Numbered from the stretch's first letter, positions 33,638 to 46,056 are shown. The stretch is 64,000 bases of DNA from Neckera pumila (GCA_963969595.1 OZ018409.1:29153282-29217281); one strand, 5' to 3'. Notes: generated by a model from the sequence alone, not told the origin. Translations and numbers: made by a program.

Positions 33638-34979
33638 TAATATTTTTAGAGTTTACTTTGAGCCATCCATTTTGACATTGAAATTTTAACAAACTTATTA
33701 CTTTTGCAATGTACTGCAATGACTTCAAACAAAGCTTCATATATAGATTAGAATGATTAGTATTGATCCTGAAAATTTCATGCAAAAATTCTAAATTCTA
33801 AAGTCAACAAATCATGTCGGAGTTTTTCAAAACCCCAAAGTGGCCTCTTTAGTCTTTTAGAAGTTAATCGAGATCTAGAAGAAGGGCATCATAACGCTAA
33901 ACCATCCACATATTATAGAAAAGAACACACCTCCCATCAAAGATGTCATGAAGTTTGGTTTATATATGTTTATATATATATAAAATCAATTCATTTTCCA
34001 TCATATTGACTAAAATACATAAGCTACGGGACACTGATGTATTTTTTTTTAAATGTTGAAAGACAAAACTTCACCTTTAGGAAGGGTTAGAAAACACTAT
34101 ATTTTGAAGTTTAGGCACATTGAACTAGCATTGATTTGTGGGGATATTCACTCTAAAGTTTGAAAGGATGTATTTGAACAAGTTAACTAATTAAAGGACT
34201 CTATCGTTTAATTTGTTAGCTAAAGTAGAAAACAATGGCCAAAGGAGCTAAACATCTCTAAATCGATATAAAACATATTTAAATCAACAAAAAGATGTCC
34301 AAATCAACAGAAAAGATGTACAAACCAACAAAATATTATTATGTTAATTCATGTCCAAATCTAGTTGTCCAAAGCAATAAAACATATTGATTTGGACATT
34401 GTTTTCTACTATGATAGTGTAGTGACTACATACATATGAAGATTTTAGCTTTGCTTAGAAGATAAATATTTGAAGCAATTTGGGGCTTCTAAACATCTAA
34501 GAACTTAATTCCTAAAGTTCTTTGATGTTTAGAATCATCCAATATTGAATTATGTCATATATTGTGATAGAAGAGTCTCATTATGATTGATAATATGTAA
34601 CATCCTTCACAGCTCATGGATTAGCTTGTTATTTCTCATAAAGAGATTTTGCTTTTACATCTCCTAGTCCATGGAGGCACATTACACTAAAATGTCTATT
34701 TTGTGTCTCATAACTTATATTTTAGTATATTAATTATACAAATGATGCCATCCAAACCCACTTTTTTGTTGTTGATAGTGTTTGTAACAATAGAAAACAG
34801 GTGCCTTGGTCCTTTAGGGATTCATATATATATTCAACCTTTTCAATTGTTCATGTAGGATGACTCAACATGACTGAACTTCAAGAATTTGATTGTCAAG
34901 GCGCTTGATTTGAGAATAAAAAGAACATATTTTTTAGAGAACAAAATTAATGGATCAAATAGAATAAAGTTACTCTTCC

Positions 34980-36911
34980 TTACCCCCCTAAAGGACCAAA
35001 ATCTGTTTTTGAGCTACATAGCAATTTTGGGCAGGTATATGTGACTGAAGATTTGCATATTTTAAGCTGAAATTTTAGTAGAAGGTGGGGACAAGGGATA
35101 TCTTTCATGTGCACTAAATTTCATGACATTTGGAAATGTGAGTCAAAAGTTATGGCCTAATGTGTTACTTTTTTTGTAAATGGGCAGTCCGAACAAATAA
35201 AAAATAATCACTTTTTCAATAAACAAAAATTTGAAATTGGTTTTCTAGAGTTATATGTATGCGGAAAGCTTTAAATATTCTATTTTTACCAATGAGATGA
35301 AAGTTATGAAGAATTTAAGTTTGCGGGCAATTATGCATTTTCTACTCTTTTCTTCCTTTTATCCAAAAATGTTTTAAGGTATTTTATAAAAAGTATAACA
35401 AACATATCGTACAATAAACATTGAAGTCCTTTATCTTAATCAATTTTCAATATTTTTTGACAAAAATAAAATCATAGGATGCAGATTGTTTAATATAACA
35501 TTGCAACCATTGGGGTTGGCATTTTTCAATTCCATAATCAAATTCTTAACACTGATTTAGTATTTGAATCACAGTCTACTACTATTTATTTCTATACGTT
35601 GCACAATTCCAAATGATCTGAAAATTTTCAAGCATATAGCCAACTTGTCTAGGAAAAAGAATCCAAAGAAGCACCACCATTTTGGACATTTTTTCATAGA
35701 AAAGTGAGCTTGTGAAGTGAAGCTGCTCTGTTTTTCAAAGGGCCAAAAAATGATTTTGGTGAACCTGAATGCTCAGGGCCAGTTTATACTTGGCTTCGGG
35801 TCAGATGGAAGGCCAACCAGATTTGCCTTCAATCTGGCCCTCAATCCGGCCCCAATTCTTCCATCCAGCCCCGATTAATGTAAAGCCCTTGGGCCGGATT
35901 CTAGGGCTGGATTTCCAATTCTTCCATCCGGCCCCAACTAATGTAAACCCCTTGGGCCGGATTCTAGGGCCCAATTTTCAATTTTTGTGCTCTTGATTTT
36001 TTCAATGCTCAATTAAAAAAAATATGAAAAAATTAATGTTTTCTATTTTCTTCCTTTCTTTTCTATTTCAAGAAAAGAAGAAAATTTTATTTATTTATTT
36101 ATTATTTCTTCTTCCTATTTATTCTATTTCAAAAATAGAAAAAAGAATACCAAACTCAGCCAAATTTATTTTGTTTTAACCAAACTCAGCCAAATATTAA
36201 ACATCATTGGTAAACTTACTAGGTATTATCTAATTTATATTTTCATAATGCTTGCAAATTAACTTCATTTAAACCTCTAAACAATAACAAGATGATAATT
36301 TTACTTGCATTTATCCTTCACATATTACTGTATTGCATCTTGTTAACTTGAGCAAGCCTGGGGGATTGACAGTACTACAGCAGAGCCCCAAAATTTCAGC
36401 AATGCAAATGGAAGGAAGTTTCCTGAGAATACAATTACCAAGCATGTAATAAAAAAAGAAAAAGAAAAGACTTTGCATTAATAGTCGGTGGAGGTTTATA
36501 CAATCCAACGGAGGGGCTCCATCCGGCCCAAGATGAGAGTTCGGGCCACCCAAAACCTCGTCCCGATTGTTCCGTTGGGGCCGGATGGTTTGGCGCCAAA
36601 ACTATGCCACCTAAGGCGACACGTAGGATGAGTTGTAGTTCCGGCCAGCCCCAAGTATAAAGCTCTTGGACCGGATTTGGAGAAATTGAGTGATTCTATT
36701 GGTTCAAACTTAGAGAGTTCTGGCCGGCCTTCAATCTAGCCCCAAGTATAAACCAGCCCTCAGTATATCTTGCAATCCAAGAGGTGGAATTTCTGAACTT
36801 TTTACCATATGTTCTGAAGTCAGCATACTACAAGATGTTACAGTTACATGTGTCAAAAAAGTTTTTTTTTCAAAAAATTGGTAATTATAGTCATGGAATT
36901 TTAAAGGTTAA
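34980..36911. mobile_element. Type A element split by a 984-bp insertion
   Basis: The left end TTAC|CCCCCTAAAGGACC is decayed; the right end GGAATTTTAAAGG|TTAA likewise. The body aligns with other type A members (GCAATTTTGGGCAG, GAACCTGAATGC, then TATATCTTGCAATCC) once the GGGCCAG element at 35776-36759 is removed. Confidence 0.78.
35773..36762. mobile_element. GGGCCAGTTTATACTTGG-ended element, 984 bp
   Basis: GGGCCAGTTTATACTTGG (from 35776) and CCAAGTATAAACCAGCCC (to 36759) are inverted ends flanked by TCA on both sides. A 63-bp unit occurs twice in tandem (35852-35977), each with CCAATTCTTCCATCC and TTGGGCCGGATTCTAGGG, and related GGCCGGA motifs recur inverted near the right end. The insertion lies in the type A sequence GAATGC-TATATC. 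A 3-bp duplication would suit PIF/Harbinger, but superfamily is uncertain. Non-coding. Confidence 0.8.
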
Positions 36912-37211
36912 TTGCTTTTCAATCAAATAGTACTTCCACCCTTCACCTTTTAAAGCATTGTATAATGATGCATGCTCCTCCCACCCATATTTGTCATTGT
37001 TCGTCATAGATAGAAGGATTGCACGTAATTAACATGAAAATAAGAAATTCATTGTTTATGCAAACAAATGGATGTCTCCCAAAAGTGTCCCGAGAAGTAA
37101 ATAGGATATTATAAATATTTGGTATTAAGAGTGGTGCTAGCTAACCAAATCTAGTCCGTAGGTGTATTTAAATTTGTTCACAAGACTCATGCTAACACCA
37201 CTATTAATACC

Positions 37212-38019
37212 TTAAGCCCTAAATGCCTGAGGGACCATACTTGGTCGCTGTGAAATTTCAAGCTTGTTTTGGTGTGGGCAATTAAATTCCTTTGACCGTT
37301 TTAAAATTTGCTACAGCCAGTTTTGAAGGTTAATTTTTATTTTTCACTAAAAAAGGTAAATATTTGATTTTTGAGAGCTCCTCAAATGCATGGATGTCTC
37401 ATTGTAGAAGAGTAAAGCTTACAAATTTTATTTTATTTCCCGACTTTAAACAAAGCTTGTCAATTTCTCTTGAATAAAGATCTAAAAAATTGTATTTATT
37501 TGTTTGCTTTGTAAAAGGGCCCAATTGAAAGAATAAAGTGTTTTCATGATTTTCACCATTGAACATTTAAACATGCAAGTGTTAATTTGGAATTATTTGC
37601 AATTTCTACTTATTAAAAAAAATGCATTTCAACAATTGTAAGGTGGATTGTTTAATGAGTTTGGTAGCATTTCATGTGAAATTAAGTTTTTTGAAAGTGA
37701 ATTTAAGTGTGCTAACATGATTTGTAGTTGTTTGTGTCACCTCTAATTCCAAAAAAAATTTGTATGCAAATTTCTCAAACATTGTGGGAAGGGGCAGTAT
37801 ATTAAAAAAAAAATACATATTTTACTTGTTATAATTTCACAACTCCTATGTAATTTCACACTCAAAATTGGTGTGCGTACTAATAATCAAGCTCTTTAAA
37901 CATCTATAAGGTTAGATTATGAAAAAAAAAAAACTTGCTTCATTGGGGATAAATATAAGTTCATGCTCTTTTTTTATAGGAAAAACACACTTGGAAAGGC
38001 TTAGGCATTTAGGGGTTAA
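37212..38019. mobile_element. TTAA-flanked element, subfamily C, 808 bp
   Basis: TTAA|GCCCTAAATGCCTGAGG and GCTTAGGCATTTAGGGG|TTAA. The TAAATGCC terminus separates it from types A and B and links it to 58041-59080. The interior is not clearly related to types A or B. Non-coding. Confidence 0.78.
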
Positions 38020-39164
38020 TCCAAAGTTATGCTAGTATGTGAGCATAGAAACTATGAATCCATGAGCTTAGGAGTCTATATTATAGATACATTCTGCAGT
38101 TATAGGTGTCTGTTATAGATACCTATATTACAATGTACCTATGTTATAAACACCTTCAAATGGTTGTAGGTACATACCTACAATTAGGTAAAGGTGCACA
38201 AGCTCACATTTTTGCACTCAATGCTAGCATTGTTGCTTTAATCCGTAAAAGACAATAGAATCCCTTAGAGTTTTTGGAAAACTTAAGTAGGATCATATGA
38301 AGACAATTTTCATCAATATCTTTTGAGATTTTTAAAGAGATTAAAGCTTTTGGTTAGCCCATAACTCAATTAATGCATACTCACAAGGTTAATCTATAAA
38401 GAACGGAGCATATGACCACGTGATCAAAATTCAAAATCCTTCAATTTTTATAATCTATTTTGCAACTAAACTTGGGACTTCCGAGAAAAATCACACCTTG
38501 TCAATAAGTAATAAAATTTCAGATATTTTTATAAAAAAGTGAAATTAAATTGTGAACTTTTCAATATGTGTGAAAGTATATATATATTTAATATAATACA
38601 GAGCATCTAAAGGATCTAAAAATAGGAACCACATGTGTATATTGTGGTGTAGAATATTCTTTGAGGATTCATGATGGGCAATGGATTCCATTATAAAAAC
38701 AACCTCTCTACCTTTCATTTCCATCGTGTAAACCAACTCTCTGTGTCATTCTACTAGAAGAAACTCAATAGATCGCAGATGCAAATCAAGACATGTCACT
38801 TTCAATGGAAGAGCTGTACTACTTCCTCCACAAATCCCTTGAAAATGGTCAAAATAAATTTAAATTTTAAAGTCGTTGATTCCTCCACAAACCTCTTTAC
38901 GTGAATCCTATTTTCTCAAGAGTCACACTCACTACCTACATTTGTGTGTCATAGTTGTAGCAAAGTTAGCAAAACTAAGATAAAACTATTTGTGTCACAT
39001 AATGTGGTTGATATTCCATTCATGTGCCATTTTGCACGAGTAGTGTACATTTTAAATCTAAAATGTACACATTTCTACACTGAATTTCTACACATTTCTA
39101 CTATGCCTAAAGGAGGTCTGAAATTCTACTTTGAACACAATTTCTATGCTTTAACTTAACCTTG
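38020..39164. other. Intergenic sequence, possible decayed palindromic MITE
   Basis: 38034-38235 is rich in palindromic TATAGGTGTCTRTTATAGATACC motifs and has ATGCTAGTATGTGAGC at one side and CAATGCTAGCATTG at the other. A similar layout occurs at 51945-52165. Ends cannot be fixed. No gene is recognised. Confidence 0.35.
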
Positions 39165-39316
39165 AGCAGGGATATTAAGGGAACCAAATAATTAAAGGGA
39201 CCTTTCTTTAGAAACTATACATATTTGAGACAAGATGTACACACCCAATAGATATTTATATAGTGTGGAATGTCGATTAATTAGTATGGGTCCCCTTAAT
39301 ACCCCTATTCAGTGTA
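39165..39316. mobile_element. ~150-bp MITE with GGATATTAAGGG ends
   Basis: GGGATATTAAGGGAACC on the left faces GGTCCCCTTAATACCCC on the right. The right subterminal part (TATAGTGTGGAATGTCG, TTAGTATGGG) matches the same region of the CACAAAATAGTG MITEs (TAGTGTTGGAAGTCAAG, TTAGTATGGA), so it is a derived relative with altered termini. Confidence 0.65.
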
Positions 39317-39654
39317 GTTTATAATAGACGTAAAATGGCACAAATAGTCACATGATACAAATACAGATAGGGTGGCTTACCTTGCCTTCAAAATAGATTT
39401 TTATAGGTAGATACAACACCGCTTGTTGGTTTTCAGACACAGTTGAAATAAGGTAGCATTTGAAAAAATTTCAGCCCTCGAAGGGACCGCAAGTTTTACC
39501 CATAAGGTGTAATTATGGAATTAAATAAAAACAAAAAAGGAATTTTTATTTTAAAAAAATTGGATGCTGATGTGGCACTATAGTGCCATGCCAACGCCAC
39601 ATCAAATTTTTTGATTTTTGATTTTTGATTTATTTTTTAATATTTTTTTCCAAA

Positions 39655-39846
39655 GAAGTATCCTTTTAACAAAAAGTATCTTTTCAACAAAAAGTATCTT
39701 TTCAACAAAAAGTATCTTTTCAACAAAAAGTATCTTTTCAACAAAAAGTATCTTTTCAACAAAAAGTATCTTTTCAACAAAAAATATCCTTTTAACAAAA
39801 AGTATCTTTTTAACAAAAAGTACCTTTTTAACAAAAAGTATCTTTT
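39655..39846. repeat. 18-bp minisatellite, ~11 units
   Basis: The unit AACAAAAAGTATCTTTTC is repeated about eleven times with few changes. Eighteen bases equal six codons, so both strands stay open and give repetitive peptides (KSIFST; KRYFLL). There is no start context or flanking gene, so I do not call it coding. The unit is itself nearly palindromic around AAAAGTATCTTTT. Confidence 0.92.
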
Positions 39847-40785
39847 AATTCTTTCTGTAATTGCACCATGGGGGTGTCAAAAATTAAAAAAAACCCGCAA
39901 CCCTTTAAAGGGTTTAGAATTTTTGTAATGGAAGTCCTTAAATTAAGCCGATTCTAAATGTGCCTCCCATCTAAGAATGAATGACATGTTCTTTGAAATA
40001 TCTATTACTGTCATTGATGAGGTAGGGACTAAGGCTTAAATGGGTGATTTATGGACCTCCTACCTTAGTGGTTATAATGACTCAAACAAATTGTTGTCCA
40101 ATGAAAAAAGGTCCCCAGGTAGTTTCTATGAAAGTTTTAAGTGGTAATTGATTGAAAGTAATGACCTTTAAAGAGATTTCCAATAAAATTTTACTGAAAA
40201 TACAAGTGTTTGTAGTAAATTTTTACTGAAAATCTCCTTAAAGGTCATTATATATAATCTTATGTCTAGGATTATAAAAACTCACTTAAAACATCCTTTC
40301 TCTTGTACATATCTATTCTAGAAACAACGTATGTCTAAGTCATGAATTTTAAAAGTAATGTCTTTAAGTGTACCAAAAAAACAATACTTAGAACTCATAT
40401 TTTGATTGTGTACATCTTGTGTCATCAATATCTAGTTTTTGTGACGCCTTTTTGGTCCTAATATAGGTGTTATTTTCAAGACAATGTTGATTGTAGGTGT
40501 ACATACCTTAGTTGTAACATTCCTATTCCATTTAAGAATATTTCCACACTTGAACTTCATATCTAGATTTGTTGAAATTTCAATCTATACTTGAGAATAC
40601 TTCAACTTTTCTATTCACATTCACCAAATGTATTCACCAAGTACTTAATGAATCAATCATTTGTCAAATGTACACTAGGATTCCATACATCTCTAATCTA
40701 TTACAAGAATGCAAATAAACTTAGATTTGAATGGAGGATAAGATTCAATCAATTCTTCAATGTACTCTTCAATCTATTACAAAAT

Positions 40786-42148
40786 GCAAGTAACTCTAGA
40801 TTAGAAAAATCTTTGAATGCAAGAAAATTTAGATAGGAAGAATCCTTGAATGCAAATAAATCTAGATTTGAAATACCCTTGAGTGCAAATAAATCCAGAT
40901 ATGAAGAATCCTTGAATACAAATAAACCTAGGTATGAAGATTCCTTGAATGCAAGTAAATTAAGATTTGAAGAATCCTTAACACCTAAAGGACCAAGGTG
41001 ATTTTCCTGTCAAAAACCACTCAAAACTGTCATTTTTGTTGCAAAGAGAAAATAGCTTTAAAAATTGTTTTTTTTTGCATATCCAACCATAAAATCTTAT
41101 ACTTGACTTGTATATGAATACGTGGAAGAAATTTCAGAAACTTTGACCATATAGATAGTAAGATATATGCATTTAAAGTGAAGAAAATAAGTTTTTTTGC
41201 ACCTTGCTTGACTAGATTTTTTGGCTTTGAATCTTTTTAGTTCAAATTTTTTGCACTACAAGTTTTGATTTTCTACTTATTTATGTTAAGTAGTTGAGTT
41301 GAGAATCTACCAAAAAAATTTAGGACAAAAAGCACCTAATTTTCACTCGTTAAAAAATTGTTAAGTAGAGGGGGGTTCAAGATTGAAAAAACTAAATTGT
41401 TAATAGCTTTTAGATGGAATTGAATCACAATAATCCCAATAGTAAGATTGTTCTAGCAAGAAAATCTAACCTTGTCTACCAATTTTTTTAAAATTCTAAA
41501 AATTGCATTCAAAAATGAGTTCTACAAGTTATTTTGTCAAGAAGATGCTTAGATTGCCCGAAAAACTAAGATTGTCCATAAGTTTCTCATTATTAGTCCA
41601 AATTGAATGAAATAAAGCTTCACATGTACTGTAGTTGAAAATATAATCTTTGAGAAAAAAATTTGAAAAAAAATTATTTTGACTTTCTATGATTTTTTTT
41701 GGATTGCTCGCCAAATGCCATTTTTGCTTATTGTGCCATAACTTTTTCTTCCGGGCATCAATTAAAATAAAAATTATATATTCACAAAGCTCTTGCAAAA
41801 ATACACAACTCCAAGAAATCCCAAAAAAAATCACTAAAAATTGAGACAGTCGGAACCTGCTCGGACCCAAATTGTCCTTCGAGGGGACAAACGGTCCTTT
41901 AGGGGTTAAATGCAAAATAAATCTAGATATAAGGAGTCCTTGAATGCAAATAAAGTAAGATTTGAAGAATCCTCAAATCCAAAATAAATCTAGATATGAG
42001 GAATCCTTGAATGCACATAAATCTAGATTTGAAGAATCCTTGAATGCAAATACACCAGATTTGAAGAATCCTTGTATGCAATAAATCTACTGTAGGTTTG
42101 AAGAATCCTTGTATGCAATAAATCTACTGTAGGTTTGAAGAATCCTTG
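40786..42148 (+). repeat. 33-bp minisatellite interrupted by a TTAA element
   Basis: Units of about 33 bp follow the pattern TTGAATGCAAATAAATC + TAGATTTGAAGAATCC. About five or six units lie at 40786-40977 and seven at 41906-42148. The break falls exactly at the TTGAA/TTAA position of a unit and is filled by the element at 40978-41909. Confidence 0.9.
40978..41909. mobile_element. TTAA-flanked element, type B, 932 bp, inside a minisatellite
   Basis: GAATCC-TTAA|CACCTAAAGGACC ... GGTCCTTTAGGGG|TTAA-ATGCAAA. Deleting the element plus one TTAA gives GAATCCTTAAATGCAAA, a regular minisatellite unit (usual form GAATCCTTGAATGCAAA). This is the cleanest pre-insertion site in the window. Type B landmarks: AAACCACTCAAAACTGTC at the left and TTGTCCTTCGAGGGGACAAA at the right. 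Non-coding. Confidence 0.93.
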
Positions 42149-45043
42149 ACCGTCAGACCCTCCCTTGTGTCAGTTTGAAGATGCTCAAATGCTGCAGCAC
42201 AAGTCAATCACGGAGACAGGAATCTCAACAATTTAGCACTTGATAGATTGTTATGTAAGCTTACTGTAGATTTGTTTTTGAGGGGATAGTCAAGATGTGC
42301 ATTCCAAGCTAGGAATTATGTGTGATTGTGGTTGCCCTACAGAGGCCCATTAGCTTTTTTTTTTCCTTTACTCTGCAGACTTTAAGACTTCAACACCCCC
42401 ACCCATCCTCCAAAAAAAACTAATTCAGACACCTCACCTGTATAAGAAAGGTGAAGAAGCGTTTTGGAGCATCATGTCGGGTAATGATATTCTGGAGCAT
42501 ATCTGTAACTACACTGGTACTACCATGATGGAGTTGCTACGGCCTGGTTTGGAAGAAACGTTCGTGATTCAGAATAACAAAAGCGGTGTGAGACAAAAAG
42601 ATGCAGAACAGTTCCTCCGAAGTCCAAAAACCTTCCTCAAATTACATGTGTTCATTCTGCACTCCGTGGCTGCTTAGAAGATGAACACCAAGCCTACCAA
42701 CTCTACCACCGTAGTGGTGAACAAGTCATCCTCCAAGGACAATGTAGACAAAGTGAGGAGGATAGGTTTCTCCATCAACAGCAACTCTTCTAAGTAATCT
42801 TGTGCTACTCAGTTCAGCACAAATTGATGCAACAAGCTCGTGTAATACTCACTAACAACAAACGCAGGGACTACTAGAAGGTGGCAGAGACATACTCTCA
42901 AGAGAAAACTGCAAGGAGCGTGAGAAGAGGAGCCGTACAGGAGCAGGCACAGAATCCTTGAGTGAATCAAATCGGGAGAGACGACGAAACCCTAGTTCAC
43001 TGAAACCCTGCGCAAATCCATAAACCCAAGCGTATCCATAATCCCTGCGTATAACTTTTTGAATTATCAGCCCAGGTGGACCCGCTCCGATTTTTAATAT
43101 TCAGTACCCCAAGCCAGCCTTCCAGGCTGGTGTTTTCGAGAGGATAGTAAGCCCTCAATGAGCAGATTGTCCACAACAAACCTGTCAACCCAAAAGACAC
43201 GAACACCAACGCAGAGAAGAGCACAAAAAAGTACTCCGTATATTGTTTCTGAAAGGCAAACAATGGATAACCGACTGCAAAGGAAGATTCCAAATTCAAT
43301 GACAATATAATCTCTACATTGTATTTTCAAGCTGGGATCAAGTGCCATACATTAGCATCAGTCCGCTCAGAAATCTCTTGTCCCTAGATATCCCTGTTCT
43401 CAGCCCGATTGATTCTTCAAATGCCGTGAATTTCGTGGGCAAAAAATGTGCATAACACAAAAATCTACCCAAATAAAAAGTTTACAAGAAACTGGCTATA
43501 ATTTCCTTAACCAATGAAGCACTTGGCATCTTCAACTTTGAAGTGAGTCAGTCAAACAATGTACGTGGCAGAAATAAACCAACTCCCTCTTTTAAAGTAA
43601 TCACAAGTAAACTCAGACAAGCAGCGATGGTAGCGTACCTCGACAATTGTCGCCTCTTCATGAGTTTGGTGTCGATCACAACAGAGATGACATCAGCAAT
43701 TCTTCTTTTCTTGAACTTCTTGCGTATGTCTCAAAATTAGGTCTCCAAAACGTATCAGAATGTTAACGTCTCTTGGAAACAAAGGAAGACCGTGGGTAAT
43801 TCTGGTAGTTTCCCTCTTTGAACATCGAAAATTATGTGAATAGCTATGGTATGACATGTTGCGAGATTATCGTGGTCATCAAATGAAGAACATCTTGTTA
43901 AATCTCGTAACACGTCATGCCATTGCTATACACATCCAATTCCCGTGTAAACTATCATGAGAAATCTTTCCTTCGAGTTTTGAGGTATACCTCCATTTCC
44001 CCAAAGCTCAATTCTCATCACTATCACCAAGCATTCAAAATCAGAAGTGAAATACATTTCAGGTTATGAAACTTTGAGAAATCAGAGACCGGTTGGACAA
44101 GGAGAGGAACAGGCCAATAGCAGATAAACAAGAGAAATCCACCAACACACATATCGACGAGTGATGAACGAGGAAATTACTAAGTACGAATTGACAAAGT
44201 AAGAGAAGCGAATACTCGCATGGACCGTCACTACAATTTGGTCCCAACAAAACTTTTTTACAAGTTCTCTGCATACACATATACTATTTAGCTTAATTAG
44301 CTTAATAAAAATTCATTGGATTCAAAAATCATCTAGTTTTGAGAAAGAAAACACCACACAAATCTGCTTCTGTCAAGAACAGAACACTTTAACCTTCACG
44401 AACTTCCAATTTAACCGAGGCAGTGAGAGAACCATACGAACTCGAGCAAGGAACACTAAAACTCAAAAGGCAAATTTGAATGAGCAAGATATACATACCA
44501 TACACGTTACAATTTCCTTCCATCAAAACTTCAAAAAGAAGCTTACCCTAAGAGGCGAAGTGCAACCTCGAGAAGTCCGCCCCGCCTCGTTTCCCACATC
44601 ACAGCCATCCGCCACGATTAAGATACGACGACGTCCTGAACAGTAAGCTTCATATCTTTCACCATCCAACGCCTTATTAGTGATTCAGGAAAGCGTTGTT
44701 AATAACGGCCATTGCTGCTTGAGTAACAAATGCTTACAACTCGCAACACGGCTTTCCCGTCATCGTCTTCTCTCCTAAAAAAAATGAAAAAATGAAACAA
44801 AAAACAGAGTATTCGCAAGAAAATCCATGTCAAACAAATGCAAGAGACCAACACGGCAGCTAGACATCGACTAAGCCGCGACATTCCGAACAAGAAGCCG
44901 CCATAACGCAAAGACGCTCCTGTCGAAAGAGGCTTAGAAACCCTAAAACAGCGAAGACCTAAAATGAATTATATATGGAGAAGAAAACTGACCACACTAT
45001 ATGACCTGGCTCTCACTATTATGTACACAAAATTATTGAGGGT
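42149..45043 (-). other. Less AT-rich stretch, probable unresolved gene
   Basis: This stretch lacks the mobile-element signatures that surround it and is less AT-rich. AAACCCTA motifs occur at 42983-42989 and 44940-44947. One convincing minus-strand exon lies at 43639-43729. An open frame at 42474-42677 (+, beginning MSGNDILEHICNYTG) has no family I recognise. I could not assemble a complete gene. Confidence 0.4.
43639..43729 (-). CDS. Putative internal exon of an unidentified gene
   Basis: Read on the minus strand, the segment is preceded by an acceptor (TTTTGAG) and followed by a good donor (GAG|GTACGC). Its only open frame gives IRKKFKKRRIADVISVVID followed by TKLMKRRQLSR. The basic, helix-like, well-behaved sequence looks protein-coding, yet I do not recognise the family. 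A neighbouring minus-strand exon might lie at 44546-44609 (MAVMWETRRGGLLEVALRLL), but the phases of the two do not join directly. Could still be chance. Confidence 0.3.
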
Positions 45044-45049
45044 CTGTGC

Positions 45050-45990
45050 AATTATTGTGGGTTTTTTGTTTTTTTTGAACAAATGGAAAGAACCATTGCA
45101 CTAAAAAAACAAGAATCACCATACAAAACGGCCAAGCCAAGCAGGCTGGAGAATGAAGAGATAAGAGCACAAAGAAAAAAAAAAAAAAAAAAATCCCTAG
45201 CTAAAGGAGCAAGAGGGAAGGGCCCTAGTGTTCCAAGTGATAGTAAGGTAGGATGCTCTAAAAGCAACCATTTAAAAGCTGGTCCGCCTTTTTCGTAGGT
45301 TTGCATAAACAGAAATATTTTTTACTCATTTTTCAGAGAAAGACAAATGGATGAAGAACGTAACGCAAGTGGTTTTATATTTTTCAAAGCATTTTTGAAT
45401 TAGTTATGAGTTTTCTAAGATTTCTGTTGTAGGTACCTATTTGTGACCCTAGGTCTCCCAAAATGTGTCCACTTATAATTTCTAAAGTGATTTGAAGAAA
45501 TCAAGGCCTTTGCAATAAAGAATGCTTTTTTGGAGGGGTCAATCAATGACTAAAGTGGTCCATTTAAAGACCAACTCATATCTGTTCAATACCATTTTGT
45601 CGGGTTGATTTGAAGAAGCTGGTCGCTTTTAGAGCAGCCTACCTTAGTACCAATCCTGTGAACTAGGACAACAGATTTGAGCCAAATGCTACCAAGCTTA
45701 GCCCAGCAAGTTTCCTTGATTTGTGGACGTTGTCTAACCTTAATACGGATCTTCAGCTGAGTAGCTCGCCCTGAGTCCAGAAGTGCCTCCCAAATGGTCT
45801 TTTGTGTGAATTCTAAAGGCCAGCGGTCTTGGAAGAAGACCTTACTATTGCGGGAGATCCATATAATTCATAGAGATGAGCCCCTACGTAAAGACCAAAT
45901 AGTCTTGAAGTCTTGGAATTCGCTTGGAATCAAGGAGCCAAAAAAGCATTGAGAAAAATCCCATCTTGCCAAAGAGTCCAGCAAAATTAT
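45050..45990 (-). mobile_element. Degenerate LINE (non-LTR retrotransposon) 3' end
   Basis: On the minus strand, 45985-45650 translates with frame breaks to WSLRRGSSL, IIWISRNSKVFFQDRWPLEF, TQKTIWEALLDSGRATQLK and a WAKLGSIWLK-like tail, which resembles the C-terminal region after the reverse transcriptase of plant LINEs. Downstream comes a non-coding tail ending near an A-rich run (45060-45077 on this strand). It carries stops and is split by the MITE at 45244-45646. Only the 3' part is present, as usual for 5'-truncated LINEs. The family assignment rests on pattern recognition. Confidence 0.55.
45244..45646. mobile_element. MITE with TA|AGGT ends, nested in LINE remnant
   Basis: AGGTAGGATGCTCTAAAAGC (from 45246) and GCTTTTAGAGCAGCCTACCT (to 45644) are inverted ends with TA on both sides. 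Core 399 bp, non-coding. It splits the LINE remnant, so it is the younger insertion. Confidence 0.85.
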
Positions 45991-46056
45991 TGTGGATCTT
46001 ATAGGGGTTGTATAAGTGTAGGTTATCATTAAGGGCGGCTCTCAATAGAACTGGTA

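Noticed and set aside
39618..39848. Open frames on both strands across the 18-bp repeats
   Set aside because: They are a trivial result of a repeat unit divisible by three; no gene context.
39655..42148. Possible CRISPR-like arrays
   Set aside because: Both arrays are head-to-tail minisatellites without unique spacers, in a eukaryotic nuclear genome.
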